From Betaproteobacteria bacterium (GTDB lineage Bacteria; Pseudomonadota; Gammaproteobacteria; Burkholderiales; SG8-41): 54,180 nucleotides of DNA. Positions 46,049 to 54,040 of this stretch are shown in pieces. A model generated the notes under the pieces. That model worked only from the letters and a program-made list of their open reading frames with translations, was not told the DNA's origin and searched no databases. Position numbers and translations under genes: made by a program. Each line of letters starts with the position of its first letter. Position 1 is the stretch's first letter. The DNA is taken from assembly GCA_023266235.1 (NCBI GenBank), contig JAHFRL010000011.1:15880-70059 (forward strand), read 5' to 3'.

Positions 46049-47032
46049 GTGAAGATCGATCGAGCAGTTCAAGCCCTGGCAGGCCTGTGCGTTGTCGCCG
46101 CTGCATGCGATCTTCCGTCTGCCGCGCATGCGCAAGCGTACCCGTCCAAACCGATCCGCATCGTCGTGCCGTTCCCGCCCGGCGGGACGTCGGACATACT
46201 CGCGCGCGCGCTCGGGCAGAAGCTCACTGAAGAGTGGGGGCAGCAGATCGTCGTCGACAACCGCGCGGGGGCGGGCGCGAACATCGGCGCCGAAGTCGCG
46301 GCGAAAGCGCCGCCTGACGGTTACACGCTGTTCGTGATGTCGACGGCGCACACGATCAACCCGAGCCTCTACGCGAAGCTCGCCTACGACCCGGTCAGGG
46401 ACTTCGCGCCGATCACGATGCTGGTCGCAACCTCGCAGGTGCTCGCGGTGCACCCGTCGGTTCCGGTGAAGACCGTCAGGGAATTCATCGCGTACGCGAA
46501 GAAGCGCCCCGGCGAGCTCAACTACAGCTCCGCGGGCAGCGGCACGCAGCCGCATCTCTCAGGCGAGCTGTTCAAGACGATGACCGGCATCCATATCGTG
46601 CACATTCCGTACAAAGGCGCGCCGCCGGCGATGACCGACCTGCTCGCGGGGCAGGTGGCGCTGACGTTCGCCACCGCGCCCTCCGCCGTGCCGTACGTGA
46701 AGTCGGGCCGGCTGGTTGCGCTCGGCGTCAGCACCGCGAAGCGGATCGCGGCGCTGCCGGACGTGCCGACGATCGCCGAGGCCGGCGTCAAAGGTTACGA
46801 GGCCGCGGGGTGGAACGGGCTCGCCGGCCCCGCCGGCATGCCGGCGCCGATCGTGGAGAAGCTCAATGGCGCGTTCGTGAAGATCCTGCGCATGCCGACG
46901 GTGGCATCGTATTTAAGCGGCCAGGGCGCCGATCCCGATCCGGGCACTGCGGCGGAGTTTGCGGCTTACATCAAGTCCGAGATCGTGAAGTGGGCGAAGG
47001 TCGTGAAGGCGTCAGGGGCGCGGGTCGACTGA
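46049..47032 (+). CDS. Bug/TctC-type tripartite tricarboxylate transporter binding protein
   Basis: 327 residues from a GTG start with GAGGAGA upstream. A signal peptide (MKIDRAVQALAGLCVVAAAC on through SAAHA) is followed by the mature start QAYPSKPIRIVVPFPPGGTS and other Bug signatures (DNRAGAGANIGAEVAAKAPP, DGYTL, PYKGAPPAMTDLLAGQV). It binds a carboxylate in the periplasm. No TctA/TctB membrane partners are adjacent, which is usual for orphan Bug genes in Burkholderiales. Confidence 0.93.
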   Translation: MKIDRAVQALAGLCVVAAACDLPSAAHAQAYPSKPIRIVVPFPPGGTSDILARALGQKLTEEWGQQIVVDNRAGAGANIGAEVAAKAPPDGYTLFVMSTAHTINPSLYAKLAYDPVRDFAPITMLVATSQVLAVHPSVPVKTVREFIAYAKKRPGELNYSSAGSGTQPHLSGELFKTMTGIHIVHIPYKGAPPAMTDLLAGQVALTFATAPSAVPYVKSGRLVALGVSTAKRIAALPDVPTIAEAGVKGYEAAGWNGLAGPAGMPAPIVEKLNGAFVKILRMPTVASYLSGQGADPDPGTAAEFAAYIKSEIVKWAKVVKASGARVD

Positions 47033-47085
47033 TCGCGCGCGCAAGCTTGCAGAAAAACCAGCGCGCCGCGGGCAGCTCGCGCCGG

Positions 47086-47466
47086 TCAAAGCAATCCGAG
47101 CTCCTTGAACACTTCCACGCCGAGCCGCACGGCGCCGCTGGCGGCGGGGAAGCCGCAGTAGACGGTCGCGTGGTGGAACACTTCCATGATTTCGTCGGGC
47201 GTGGCGCCGTTGTTGAGCGCGCTGCGGATGTGGCCCCTCAGTTCGTCGGGGCGGTCGAGCGCGGCGAGCATCGCGATCGTCACGAGGCTCCGAATCTTCA
47301 GCGGCAGTTCGGGCCGCGACCAGAAGCCGCCCCACGCATATTCGGTGGCGAACTCGTTCTGCTGGCGCGTGTACTTGTCGTTGCTCGCCTGCCGCTTCGC
47401 GATGTGCGCATCGCCCATCACCTTGCGGCGCGTCGCCATGCCTTTCTTGTAGAGCGCGCTTTTCAT
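47086..47466 (-). CDS. Carboxymuconolactone decarboxylase family protein
   Basis: 126 residues from MKSALYKKGMATRRKVMGDA with GGAGAG upstream. The gamma-CMD family pattern is ELPLKIRSLVTIAMLAALDR then ELRGHIRSALNNGATPDEIM and VYCGFPAASGAVRLGVEVF. Length matches 4-carboxymuconolactone decarboxylase (PcaC) type proteins, which act in the protocatechuate branch, but there are no other pca genes here. It may serve the neighbouring acid-catabolism genes. Confidence 0.88.
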   Translation of the reverse strand: MKSALYKKGMATRRKVMGDAHIAKRQASNDKYTRQQNEFATEYAWGGFWSRPELPLKIRSLVTIAMLAALDRPDELRGHIRSALNNGATPDEIMEVFHHATVYCGFPAASGAVRLGVEVFKELGLL

Positions 47467-47512
47467 CGATGCTCTCCGTTTCATATTGCGGTGCGCGAAG
47501 AATTGCGGAAGA

Positions 47513-47608
47513 GGTGAACGAGTGAACGGGTGAGCGAGTGAATAGATGATTGAGTAAGAAGGGGGGGCGAATACTCGTTCACTCGTTCACTTACTCACTG
47601 GTTCACGC
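47513..47608. repeat. Inverted intergenic repeat, GTGAACGA (period 8)
   Basis: The left arm (47513-47556): GTGAACGA units four times with variations (GTGAACGG, GTGAGCGA, GTGAATAG). The right arm (47572-47608): ACTCGTTCACTCGTTCACTT then ACTCACTGGTTCACGCG. The middle is only about 15 nt, including a run of G. It separates the MFS gene from the CMD gene. Confidence 0.8.
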
Positions 47609-47610
47609 GT

Positions 47611-48867
47611 TTAATTTACAGCGACCGCCCGCGCGCGTTCGGCCTCGCCGTTCGGTATGAAAAAGACCAGCACGTTGGCGAGGGCGATGGTGCCGGCGAG
47701 AAAGTAGAACCCCGTGTAAATATCGTACGCATCGGCAATCATGCCGAAGACCGCGGGCGCGATGCTCGCGCCGATGGCCTGGATGCCGAACTGAAGTCCC
47801 ACGCCCGTGCCGGCGAGGTTCTTCGGCGTGGACTCGATGGCCCAGGCCTGCAGCACCGGGCGCATCGCATAGAGGAAGAAACCGACCAGCGCGATGAAAA
47901 TCACGAACGTGACGCTCTTGCCGGCGAGCGCCATGCCCACGATCATCACCGCGGTCAGGACCATGCTCGACATGATCACGCGCCGGCGGCCCATTGTGTC
48001 GGACAGATGCCCGCCGATCGGGGCGGCGATAAAACCGGCGACCTGCAGCACGGTCAGGCAGATACCGACCGCAAACGGCGAGTAGTTGAGTTCGTAGGCG
48101 AGATAGACCGGCAGGAAAGTGAGCAGCCCGACCTGCGTCATGGTGCGGAACGCGGAGCTGCATGCGACCAGCATCAACGCCTTGTTCCTGAGCAGGCTCA
48201 CGAAATCACGCAGGTAGCCGCCGCGGTCGCGCCGCGCCCGCGCGCCGGCGCCTCCGGCGTGTTCCCCGCCGCCTTTCGTCATGCTGAATGCGCCGAGCAT
48301 CACCAGGATCAGCGCCGCCATGATCATGCCGGGGATCACGTTGATTACGACCACCGCGCGCCAGCTGAACCAGGCGAGCAGCGCGCCGATCACGAACGGC
48401 GCGAGCGCTTCGCCGAGATTGCCGCCCATGCCGTGGAACGACAGGACCAGGCCCTTGCGCTCGGAATAGCGGTGCGCGAGCGTCGGGATCGCCGCCGGGT
48501 GCCAGATGTTGTTGCCGATGCCGACCAGCGTCACGCATACCAGCAGCATCCAGAAACTGTGGGTAAGGCTCATCAGCGCGTACGGAAAGCCGACCCAGAA
48601 CAGCGACGTCGCCATCAGGTAACCCATCTTGCCGATGGCGTCGACCAGAATGCCGCCGGGCACGTTTGAAATCGCCCCCGCCAGATGCTGCACCGTCATG
48701 ATCAGGCCGATCTCCGTGTACGAAAGCCCGAGTTCCTTGCCGATCAGCGGCAGCAGGATATAGAACGTGGCGGGGTACCAGTGCGTGAGACCGTGTCCGG
48801 CCGAGATCAACCACACGTCCTTGAAGGAGCGCGGCGCGGCTGCAGCAGATGCGGTGGCGGTGTTCAT
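47611..48867 (-). CDS. Major facilitator superfamily transporter
   Basis: 418 residues from [20 protein letters not shown]. About 12 membrane helices; the loop after helix 2-3 carries GGILVDAIGKMGYLM, and the corresponding element in the second half is GGHLSDTMGRRRVIM, the standard MFS G-x3-D-x2-G-(R/K) motif. HGLTHWYPATFYILLPLIGK at the start recalls anion/organic acid symporters. Substrate unknown; divergent from the acyl-CoA synthetase gene, suggesting uptake of its carboxylic acid. Upstream in-frame codons to 49050 are excluded since they lie in the divergent promoter region. Confidence 0.88.
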   Translation of the reverse strand: MNTATASAAAAPRSFKDVWLISAGHGLTHWYPATFYILLPLIGKELGLSYTEIGLIMTVQHLAGAISNVPGGILVDAIGKMGYLMATSLFWVGFPYALMSLTHSFWMLLVCVTLVGIGNNIWHPAAIPTLAHRYSERKGLVLSFHGMGGNLGEALAPFVIGALLAWFSWRAVVVINVIPGMIMAALILVMLGAFSMTKGGGEHAGGAGARARRDRGGYLRDFVSLLRNKALMLVACSSAFRTMTQVGLLTFLPVYLAYELNYSPFAVGICLTVLQVAGFIAAPIGGHLSDTMGRRRVIMSSMVLTAVMIVGMALAGKSVTFVIFIALVGFFLYAMRPVLQAWAIESTPKNLAGTGVGLQFGIQAIGASIAPAVFGMIADAYDIYTGFYFLAGTIALANVLVFFIPNGEAERARAVAVN

Positions 48868-48973
48868 GTGTCGGGCGCGGGATGCAGGCCGCATGATAGC
48901 ATCGCGGTCCGGCCCCACCAAGAGCGGCGTATAATCACAGACGCAAAAAACAATCCATAGGGGCCAGTGGAGG

Positions 48974-51133
48974 ATGCGCAAGGATCTCGAACGATTTTTC
49001 GGCCCGCGCTCAATCGCCATCGTCGGCGCATCGCAGGACCTGGTCACCATCAGCGGTCAGCCCCTCAAGCATCTGCAGTCTCACCACTACCGCGGCAAGC
49101 TCTACCCGGTCAATCCGAAATATCAGGAAATCCTGGGCGTCAAATGCTACGCGTCGCTTGCTGCGCTGCCCGAGACGCCGGACCTGGTGCTGGTCCTGAT
49201 CAACGCCGCGCGCGTGGCCGACACGCTGCGCCAGTGCGGGAAAAAAGGCGTGCCGTACGTGATCATCTACAGCTCCGGTTATTCGGAAGTCGGCGGCGCC
49301 GGCGTGAATATGCAGCAGGAGCTCGCGCAAATCGCGGCCGAATTCAATATCGGCGTGATCGGCCCCAACTGCCAGGGCATGATCAACGTTGCGGACAGCG
49401 TGTTCGCGGGCTTCGGCTCGGTGTTCGGTTTCGACTACGACCCCGGCGGCGTCAGCATGGTGTCGCAAAGCGGCGGCTTCGGCTTTTCGGTGATGAATCT
49501 TGCGGCCAAGGACGGCGGGTTGAATTTCCGCCAGATGGTCACCACCGGCAACGAGATCGGCGTGAGCTCGCTCGATTTCATGGATTACTTCATCGACGAC
49601 CCGCAGACCTCAATCATCGTCGGCTACATCGAGGGGTTGAAGGACGCGCACCGGCTGGTCGACGTGGGCAATCGCGCGCTCCGGAAAAAAAAGCCGATCC
49701 TCGCGTGGAAGGTCGGCAACACCGAGCAGGGGCAGAAGGCCGCCGCCTCCCATACCGCGAACCTCGGCGGCGCGATGGCGCTCTACCAGGCGGCATTCCG
49801 GCAGAGCGGCATCATCCAGGTCGAGGACATCCAGGACGTGACCGATTACGGGCACGCGTTCCAGTGCGGGAAGCTCCCGGCGGGCAACCGCGTCGCGATC
49901 ATCACCATTTCCGGCGGCGCCGGCATCCTGATGACCGACGAGTGCGTCGCCCGCGGCATGCAGCTGCCGCAGCTCGCGCCGGCCACCATTGAAAAGCTGC
50001 GCCAGATCGTGCCGTCGTTCGGTTCGCTCATCAACCCAATCGACGTGACCGCGGCGATCTTCAGCGACATGAGCATGATCGGCCGCACGCTCAACGCGAT
50101 ACTCGACGACCCGCACGTCGATTCGATCGCGATGATCAATGCCTCGCTGCCGGGCGAGACCGCGGCCAGGATAGCGGCGGAAATCGCGGCGGTCGCGAAG
50201 CAGACCGACAAGCCGATTTTCCTCGCATGGAGCGCGCGCGACGCGGTCGCGCAGGAAGCGTACGCGACGCTCGATGCGCTGAATATCCCGCATTACAAGT
50301 CGCCGGTGCGCTGCGGCCGCGCGCTCGCGGTGCTGTCGTCGTACGCGGAGGCGCTGCGCCGCCATGCAGCGCAGCGTTCGGAAAAAGCCCTCGCGATTAC
50401 AAGCGCGGACGCGCGCAAGATGCTCGCCGGAAAAAAAGAAGACGTGTCGGAATACGCGGCCAAGCAGGTTCTCGCGTACTACGGCATCGGCATCACCCGA
50501 GAAGAGCTTGCCGCGAACGCGGAGCAGGCGCTTGCGATGGCCAGGCGCATCGGCTATCCGGTCGCGTTGAAAGTGCAATCGCCCGACATCCCGCACAAGA
50601 CGGAAGCGCAGGCAGCGCGGCTTGGATTGACGTCGGACGGCGCGGTGGCGGCGGCGTATGATGAAATCCTGCGCAATGCCAGGGCCTACAATGCCGCTGC
50701 GTGCATCGAAGGCGTGCTGGTGCAGGAGATGGTGACGGGCGGCATCGAGGCGATCCTCGGCGTGACCAACGACAAGCTGTTCGGCCCCGCCGTGATGTTC
50801 GGGCTCGGCGGCATATTCGCCGAAGTGCTGAAGGACGTCGCATTCCGCATTGCGCCGGTGACGAAATCGGTCGCGCTCGACATGATCGCCGAGATCAAGG
50901 GTTACGCGGTGCTGACTGGCGCGCGCGGCGCGGTGCATGCCGACATCGACGCGCTGGCCGATGCGATCATGCGGCTCTCCGCGCTGGCGCTCGATCTCAA
51001 GGACCATGTCGCCGAGCTCGACATCAATCCGCTGTTCGTGTTCGCCCAGGGCAAGGGCGTCAAGGCCGGCGACGCGCTGATACGACCGTTGGTCGGTGAG
51101 AGGCGAGAGGAGAGAGGGGTAGGTGATGAGTGA
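48974..51133 (+). CDS. ADP-forming acyl-CoA synthetase (acetate-CoA ligase family)
   Basis: 719 residues, fused alpha and beta halves. CoA-binding domain (1-135, RSIAIVGASQDL), ligase domain with phospho-His260 (KAAASHTANLGGAMALYQAA), and an ATP-grasp domain (about 490-705, GYPVALKVQSPDIPHKTEA, VLVQEMVTGGIEAILGV). It makes acyl-CoA from a free acid, CoA and ATP, giving ADP. Homologues include pimeloyl- and feruloyl-CoA ligases of this type. The C-terminal GERREERGVGDE is encoded by an intergenic repeat. First gene of the acid-catabolism set. Confidence 0.9.
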   Translation: MRKDLERFFGPRSIAIVGASQDLVTISGQPLKHLQSHHYRGKLYPVNPKYQEILGVKCYASLAALPETPDLVLVLINAARVADTLRQCGKKGVPYVIIYSSGYSEVGGAGVNMQQELAQIAAEFNIGVIGPNCQGMINVADSVFAGFGSVFGFDYDPGGVSMVSQSGGFGFSVMNLAAKDGGLNFRQMVTTGNEIGVSSLDFMDYFIDDPQTSIIVGYIEGLKDAHRLVDVGNRALRKKKPILAWKVGNTEQGQKAAASHTANLGGAMALYQAAFRQSGIIQVEDIQDVTDYGHAFQCGKLPAGNRVAIITISGGAGILMTDECVARGMQLPQLAPATIEKLRQIVPSFGSLINPIDVTAAIFSDMSMIGRTLNAILDDPHVDSIAMINASLPGETAARIAAEIAAVAKQTDKPIFLAWSARDAVAQEAYATLDALNIPHYKSPVRCGRALAVLSSYAEALRRHAAQRSEKALAITSADARKMLAGKKEDVSEYAAKQVLAYYGIGITREELAANAEQALAMARRIGYPVALKVQSPDIPHKTEAQAARLGLTSDGAVAAAYDEILRNARAYNAAACIEGVLVQEMVTGGIEAILGVTNDKLFGPAVMFGLGGIFAEVLKDVAFRIAPVTKSVALDMIAEIKGYAVLTGARGAVHADIDALADAIMRLSALALDLKDHVAELDINPLFVFAQGKGVKAGDALIRPLVGERREERGVGDE

Positions 51134-51225
51134 TTGAGTGATTAAGTGATTGAGCAACCAATAACTGAATCACTCAATCACCGGTTGTTATCTGCGTTCA
51201 TCGGCGTTCATCGGCCGTTCCGGGT
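51097..51225. repeat. Composite repeat: GAGAGGC, inverted GTGATTGA, GATAAACGC-type words
   Basis: GAGAGGCGAGAGGAGAGAGG (51098-51117) is followed by GTGATTGAGTGATTAAGTGA (51130-51149), its inverted words (ATAACTGAATCACTCAATCA, 51161-51180), then TTATCTGCGTTCATCGGCGT (51187-51206). The first block is the 3' end of the acyl-CoA synthetase gene, and the TGA stop of that gene lies inside the repeat. Confidence 0.75.
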
Positions 51226-51250
51226 TGCTTTGAAGTAAATAGGAAAATAC

Positions 51251-52390
51251 ATGCAGCTCTCCACTGAAGTCACACAGCTTTGCGACGAAATCCGCCGTTT
51301 CATCCAGAAGGAAGTCGAGCCGCGCTCGCGCTGGATCGAGGAAAACGACGCGATTCCCGACGATCTCGTGCAGAAAGCGCGCGAATTGGGGCTTTTCGGC
51401 CTTACGATTCCCGAGCAGTACGGCGGGATCGGTCTCGACCTCGCGGGCAAATGCGCGGTCGAGGAGGAGATGGGCAAGACCAATTACGGTTTTGCGACGC
51501 TGATCGGCAACCACACCGGCATCAGCTCGACCGGCATCGTCGCGCTCGGCAACGAGCAGCAGAAACAGCAGTACCTGCCGCGCATGGCGAGCGGTGAATG
51601 GCTCGGCTGCTTCGCGCTGACGGAGGCGCAAGCCGGTTCCGACCCGGCGGCGCTGCGCACCAGCGCGGTCAGGAAGGGCGACCGCTGGATACTCAACGGC
51701 GAGAAGATCTTCATCACCAACGCGCCGGTTGCGCACGTATTCACGGTCATGGCGCTTACCGACAAATCGAAAGGCATCAAGGGCATTTCGGCGTTCATCG
51801 TCGAGCGCAGTTGCAAGGGGCTGGCGGTCGGCCGCAACGAGCTCAAGATGGGCATGCACGGCTGCACCACGGCGCCGGTCGCATTCAACGACTGCGAAGT
51901 TCCGGCCGGCAACCTGCTCGGCGCCGAAGGCATGGGCTACGTGCAGGCGCTGAAAACGCTGACCCAGGGGCGCGTCACGCTTGCCGCGCGCTGCGTCGGC
52001 ATGATGGACAAGCTGATCGGCAAATGCGTCGAGTACATGAAGGTGCGCGCCCAGGGCGGCCACAAACTCGCCGAGTATCAGGGTCTGCAATGGATGCTCG
52101 CCGACATGGCGGTGCAGCGTGACGCCGCGCGTGGATTGACCGAGCGCGCGATCGCGACGCTCATGCGCGGCGAGCGCGGCACGCTCGAGGCCGCCGCCGC
52201 CAAGCTGTACGCGACCGAAGCCTTGGGCAAAGTGACAGACGCGGCGGTGCAGATTCACGGCGGCATGGGCTACATGCGCGAGGCGGGCATCGAGACGACT
52301 TTCCGCGATGCGCGGATTACGCGCATCTACGAAGGCACCTCCGAAATCCAGCGCAACATCATCGCGGCGCAGTTGTTGAAAGAGCAGTGA
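51251..52390 (+). CDS. Acyl-CoA dehydrogenase
   Basis: 379 residues. The three-domain acyl-CoA dehydrogenase fold is visible: N-terminal helices, central strand domain (GCFALTEAQAGSDPAALRTS, the FAD/substrate signature, and WILNGEKIFITNAPVAHVF), and C-terminal helices with QIHGGMGYMREAGIETTFRD and RIYEGTSEIQRNIIA, where the Glu of YEG is the expected catalytic base. It oxidises an acyl-CoA at C2-C3, passing electrons to ETF. Its substrate is presumably the CoA ester made by the gene upstream. Confidence 0.95.
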   Translation: MQLSTEVTQLCDEIRRFIQKEVEPRSRWIEENDAIPDDLVQKARELGLFGLTIPEQYGGIGLDLAGKCAVEEEMGKTNYGFATLIGNHTGISSTGIVALGNEQQKQQYLPRMASGEWLGCFALTEAQAGSDPAALRTSAVRKGDRWILNGEKIFITNAPVAHVFTVMALTDKSKGIKGISAFIVERSCKGLAVGRNELKMGMHGCTTAPVAFNDCEVPAGNLLGAEGMGYVQALKTLTQGRVTLAARCVGMMDKLIGKCVEYMKVRAQGGHKLAEYQGLQWMLADMAVQRDAARGLTERAIATLMRGERGTLEAAAAKLYATEALGKVTDAAVQIHGGMGYMREAGIETTFRDARITRIYEGTSEIQRNIIAAQLLKEQ

Positions 52391-52415
52391 ACGGTGAAGG
52401 GTGAAGGGTGAAGGG
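52387..52415 (+). repeat. Period-7 tandem repeat GTGAAGG carrying an SD and a stop
   Basis: GTGAACG then three GTGAAGG units and one G. The acyl-CoA dehydrogenase stop (TGA, 52388-52390) is inside the first unit; the last unit (AAGGG) is the ribosome-binding site for the SDR gene, 7 nt before its ATG. Confidence 0.85.
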
Positions 52416-52422
52416 AAAAAGC

Positions 52423-53199
52423 ATGGCGAGCGTCAAACAGCTGTTTGACCTGACCGGGCGCGTCAGCGTCGTCACCGGCGGCGCGACGGGGCTCGGATTG
52501 CAGATGGCGACCGCGCTGGCGGAGGCGGGGTCGAACATCGTGATCGGCTCGCGCAAGCTCGAGAACTGCGAGCAGGCCGCGCGCGAGATCGAGAAGCTCG
52601 GCGTGAAAACGCTCGCGGCCGCGTGCGACGTGACCAAGGCGGACCAGGTCGAGGCGATGAAAGACGCGGTCATGAAGAAATTCGGCCGCGTCGATGTGCT
52701 CGTCAACAACGCCGGCCGTGCGTGGGTCGCGCCGCCGGAGGACATGCCGCTCGAGCGCTGGCAGCAGGTGTTCGACCTCAACATCACCGCGCCGTTTCTG
52801 TGCGCGCAAGTGCTCGGCCGCGAGATGATCAAAGCGAAGCGCGGCAAGATCATCAACATCGCGTCGATCGCGGGCCTCGTCGGGCGCAATCCGAAAGCCT
52901 ACAACTCGATCGCCTACGGCGCGAGCAAGGGCGCGCTCGTCAATTTCACGCGCGATCTCGCGATCAAGTGGGCGCAATACAACATCCAGGTCAACGCGAT
53001 CTGCCCGGGATTTTTCGTGACGCCGATCAACGAAAAGATGTTCGAGAAGGGCCACGACCAGATCCTGCGCGAGATCCCGCTCGGCCGCACCGGCGGCGAC
53101 GACGACCTGAAGGGCATTGCGGTGCTACTCGCGTCCGACGCCTCAAACTTCATGACGGGTGCGATCATCCCGGTCGATGGCGGCGCGGTGGCGTGGTGA
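52423..53199 (+). CDS. Short-chain dehydrogenase/reductase
   Basis: 258 residues from MASVKQLFDLTGRVSVVTGG. NAD(P)-binding TGGATGLG (18-25), NNAG (95-98), and catalytic Ser148, Tyr165, Lys169 (YGASKGALVNF). It resembles 3-ketoacyl- or 3-hydroxyacyl-type SDRs such as FabG and gluconate dehydrogenases. In context with acyl-CoA synthetase and acyl-CoA dehydrogenase it probably oxidises the hydroxyacyl intermediate. The ribosome-binding site is supplied by the repeat in front. Confidence 0.93.
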   Translation: MASVKQLFDLTGRVSVVTGGATGLGLQMATALAEAGSNIVIGSRKLENCEQAAREIEKLGVKTLAAACDVTKADQVEAMKDAVMKKFGRVDVLVNNAGRAWVAPPEDMPLERWQQVFDLNITAPFLCAQVLGREMIKAKRGKIINIASIAGLVGRNPKAYNSIAYGASKGALVNFTRDLAIKWAQYNIQVNAICPGFFVTPINEKMFEKGHDQILREIPLGRTGGDDDLKGIAVLLASDASNFMTGAIIPVDGGAVAW

Positions 53200-53210
53200 C
53201 AACTCAAGCT

Positions 53211-53330
53211 CTCACCGCAAGGACGCGGAGAACACGGAGGAAAACATACAGCGAGAGGCGTGAGGCGAGAGAGGAGAGGCGGAAAACGAAGACCAATGAA
53301 ACCCCAGATAAAAGCCGATAACCGCAAGGC
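53211..53330. repeat. String of three repeat-family fragments
   Basis: In order: CACCGCAAGGACGCGGAGAA (53213-53232, CCAAGGACGC family), GCGAGAGGCGTGAGGCGAGA (53251-53270, GAGAGGC family), and ACCCCAGATAAAAGCCGATA (53301-53320, GATAAACGC family). All are single arms in one orientation. About 150 nt of uninterpreted sequence follow before the next gene, with no remnant gene I can recognise. Confidence 0.65.
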
Positions 53331-53482
53331 AATTATCAACGGCACGTCAAACAGGCGGGGCTTGTGGTTATTCAATGTCCCCCCAAAGTTGCCAAACCCA
53401 TCACAATATCTGGCGCGCCTGGTGATGACGCCAAGCATTATCAGACCCGTGCCGTAAAGCTCGCCGTCGAGGAGTCGAAATC

Positions 53483-53722
53483 ATGAAAGAAAGCACAAGA
53501 TACGCGAAGATTGTCGAGTGGTCGGAAGAAGACCAATGCTTTGTGGGAAGCTCCCCGGGCCTCATTTATGGTGGGTGCCACGGAACAGACGAGAAAGCCG
53601 TCTTCGAGCAGTTGTGCCACGTCGTGGAGGAAGCAATTGCCGTCTACCACAAAGACGGAAAACCTCTCCCTCCCCCGACGTCAGGCCGCGACTTCGCGAA
53701 CAAGATGCAGAACGTCGCATAA
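53483..53722 (+). CDS. HicB-like antitoxin-type protein
   Basis: 79 residues. RYAKIVEWSEEDQCFVGSSP, GLIYGGCHGTDEKAVFEQL and EAIAVYHKDGKPLPPPTSG follow the HicB-like fold (partial RNase H fold, normally next to the toxin HicA). There is no DNA-binding domain at its C-terminus and no HicA on either side. It may act with the helix-turn-helix protein that follows by 12 nt. The upstream GTCGAGGAGTCGAAATC contains its ribosome-binding site. Confidence 0.75.
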   Translation: MKESTRYAKIVEWSEEDQCFVGSSPGLIYGGCHGTDEKAVFEQLCHVVEEAIAVYHKDGKPLPPPTSGRDFANKMQNVA

Positions 53723-53734
53723 GTGAATTTAATA

Positions 53735-54037
53735 ATGCGATCTAGCAAGAAAGCACCTGATCGGGAAGTGCAAGCGTTTCATCGCGATCTCCTGCGCAGC
53801 GTCAAGCAGATGAAAGCGGGCAAGGCGGCGCGCAAAACGCGCGTGAAAGTCCCGGCGGTCGTGAGCGTCCGCAATTCCAGCGGGCTTAGCCAGGCGCAGT
53901 TTGCAGCGCTGCTCGGAGTCTCCGTTCGCACCCTCCAGAAATGGGAGCAAGGCGCGCGCGAACCTTCAGGCGCAGCCAGAAGCCTCATCCGCATTGCACA
54001 ACGGCATCCGGAAGTTCTCGCTGATGCGATGAGATGA
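53735..54037 (+). CDS. XRE-family helix-turn-helix protein, antitoxin-like
   Basis: 100 residues from ATG 53735; GTG 53723 is also possible. A basic N-terminal part (DLLRSVKQMKAGKAARKTRV) precedes the helix-turn-helix NSSGLSQAQFAALLGVSVRT then LQKWEQGAREPSGAARSLI. This matches the NadS/HigA-like transcriptional antitoxins, usually beside a RelE-like or HicA-like toxin. No toxin lies downstream within the window, at least to 54180. Confidence 0.85.
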   Translation: MRSSKKAPDREVQAFHRDLLRSVKQMKAGKAARKTRVKVPAVVSVRNSSGLSQAQFAALLGVSVRTLQKWEQGAREPSGAARSLIRIAQRHPEVLADAMR

Positions 54038-54040
54038 AAT

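Noticed and set aside
53200..53482. HicA toxin upstream of the HicB-like gene
   Set aside because: The frames there are short, start in repeat sequence, and lack the HicA signature (Gly-Ser-His-His/His-x-x-Phe region).
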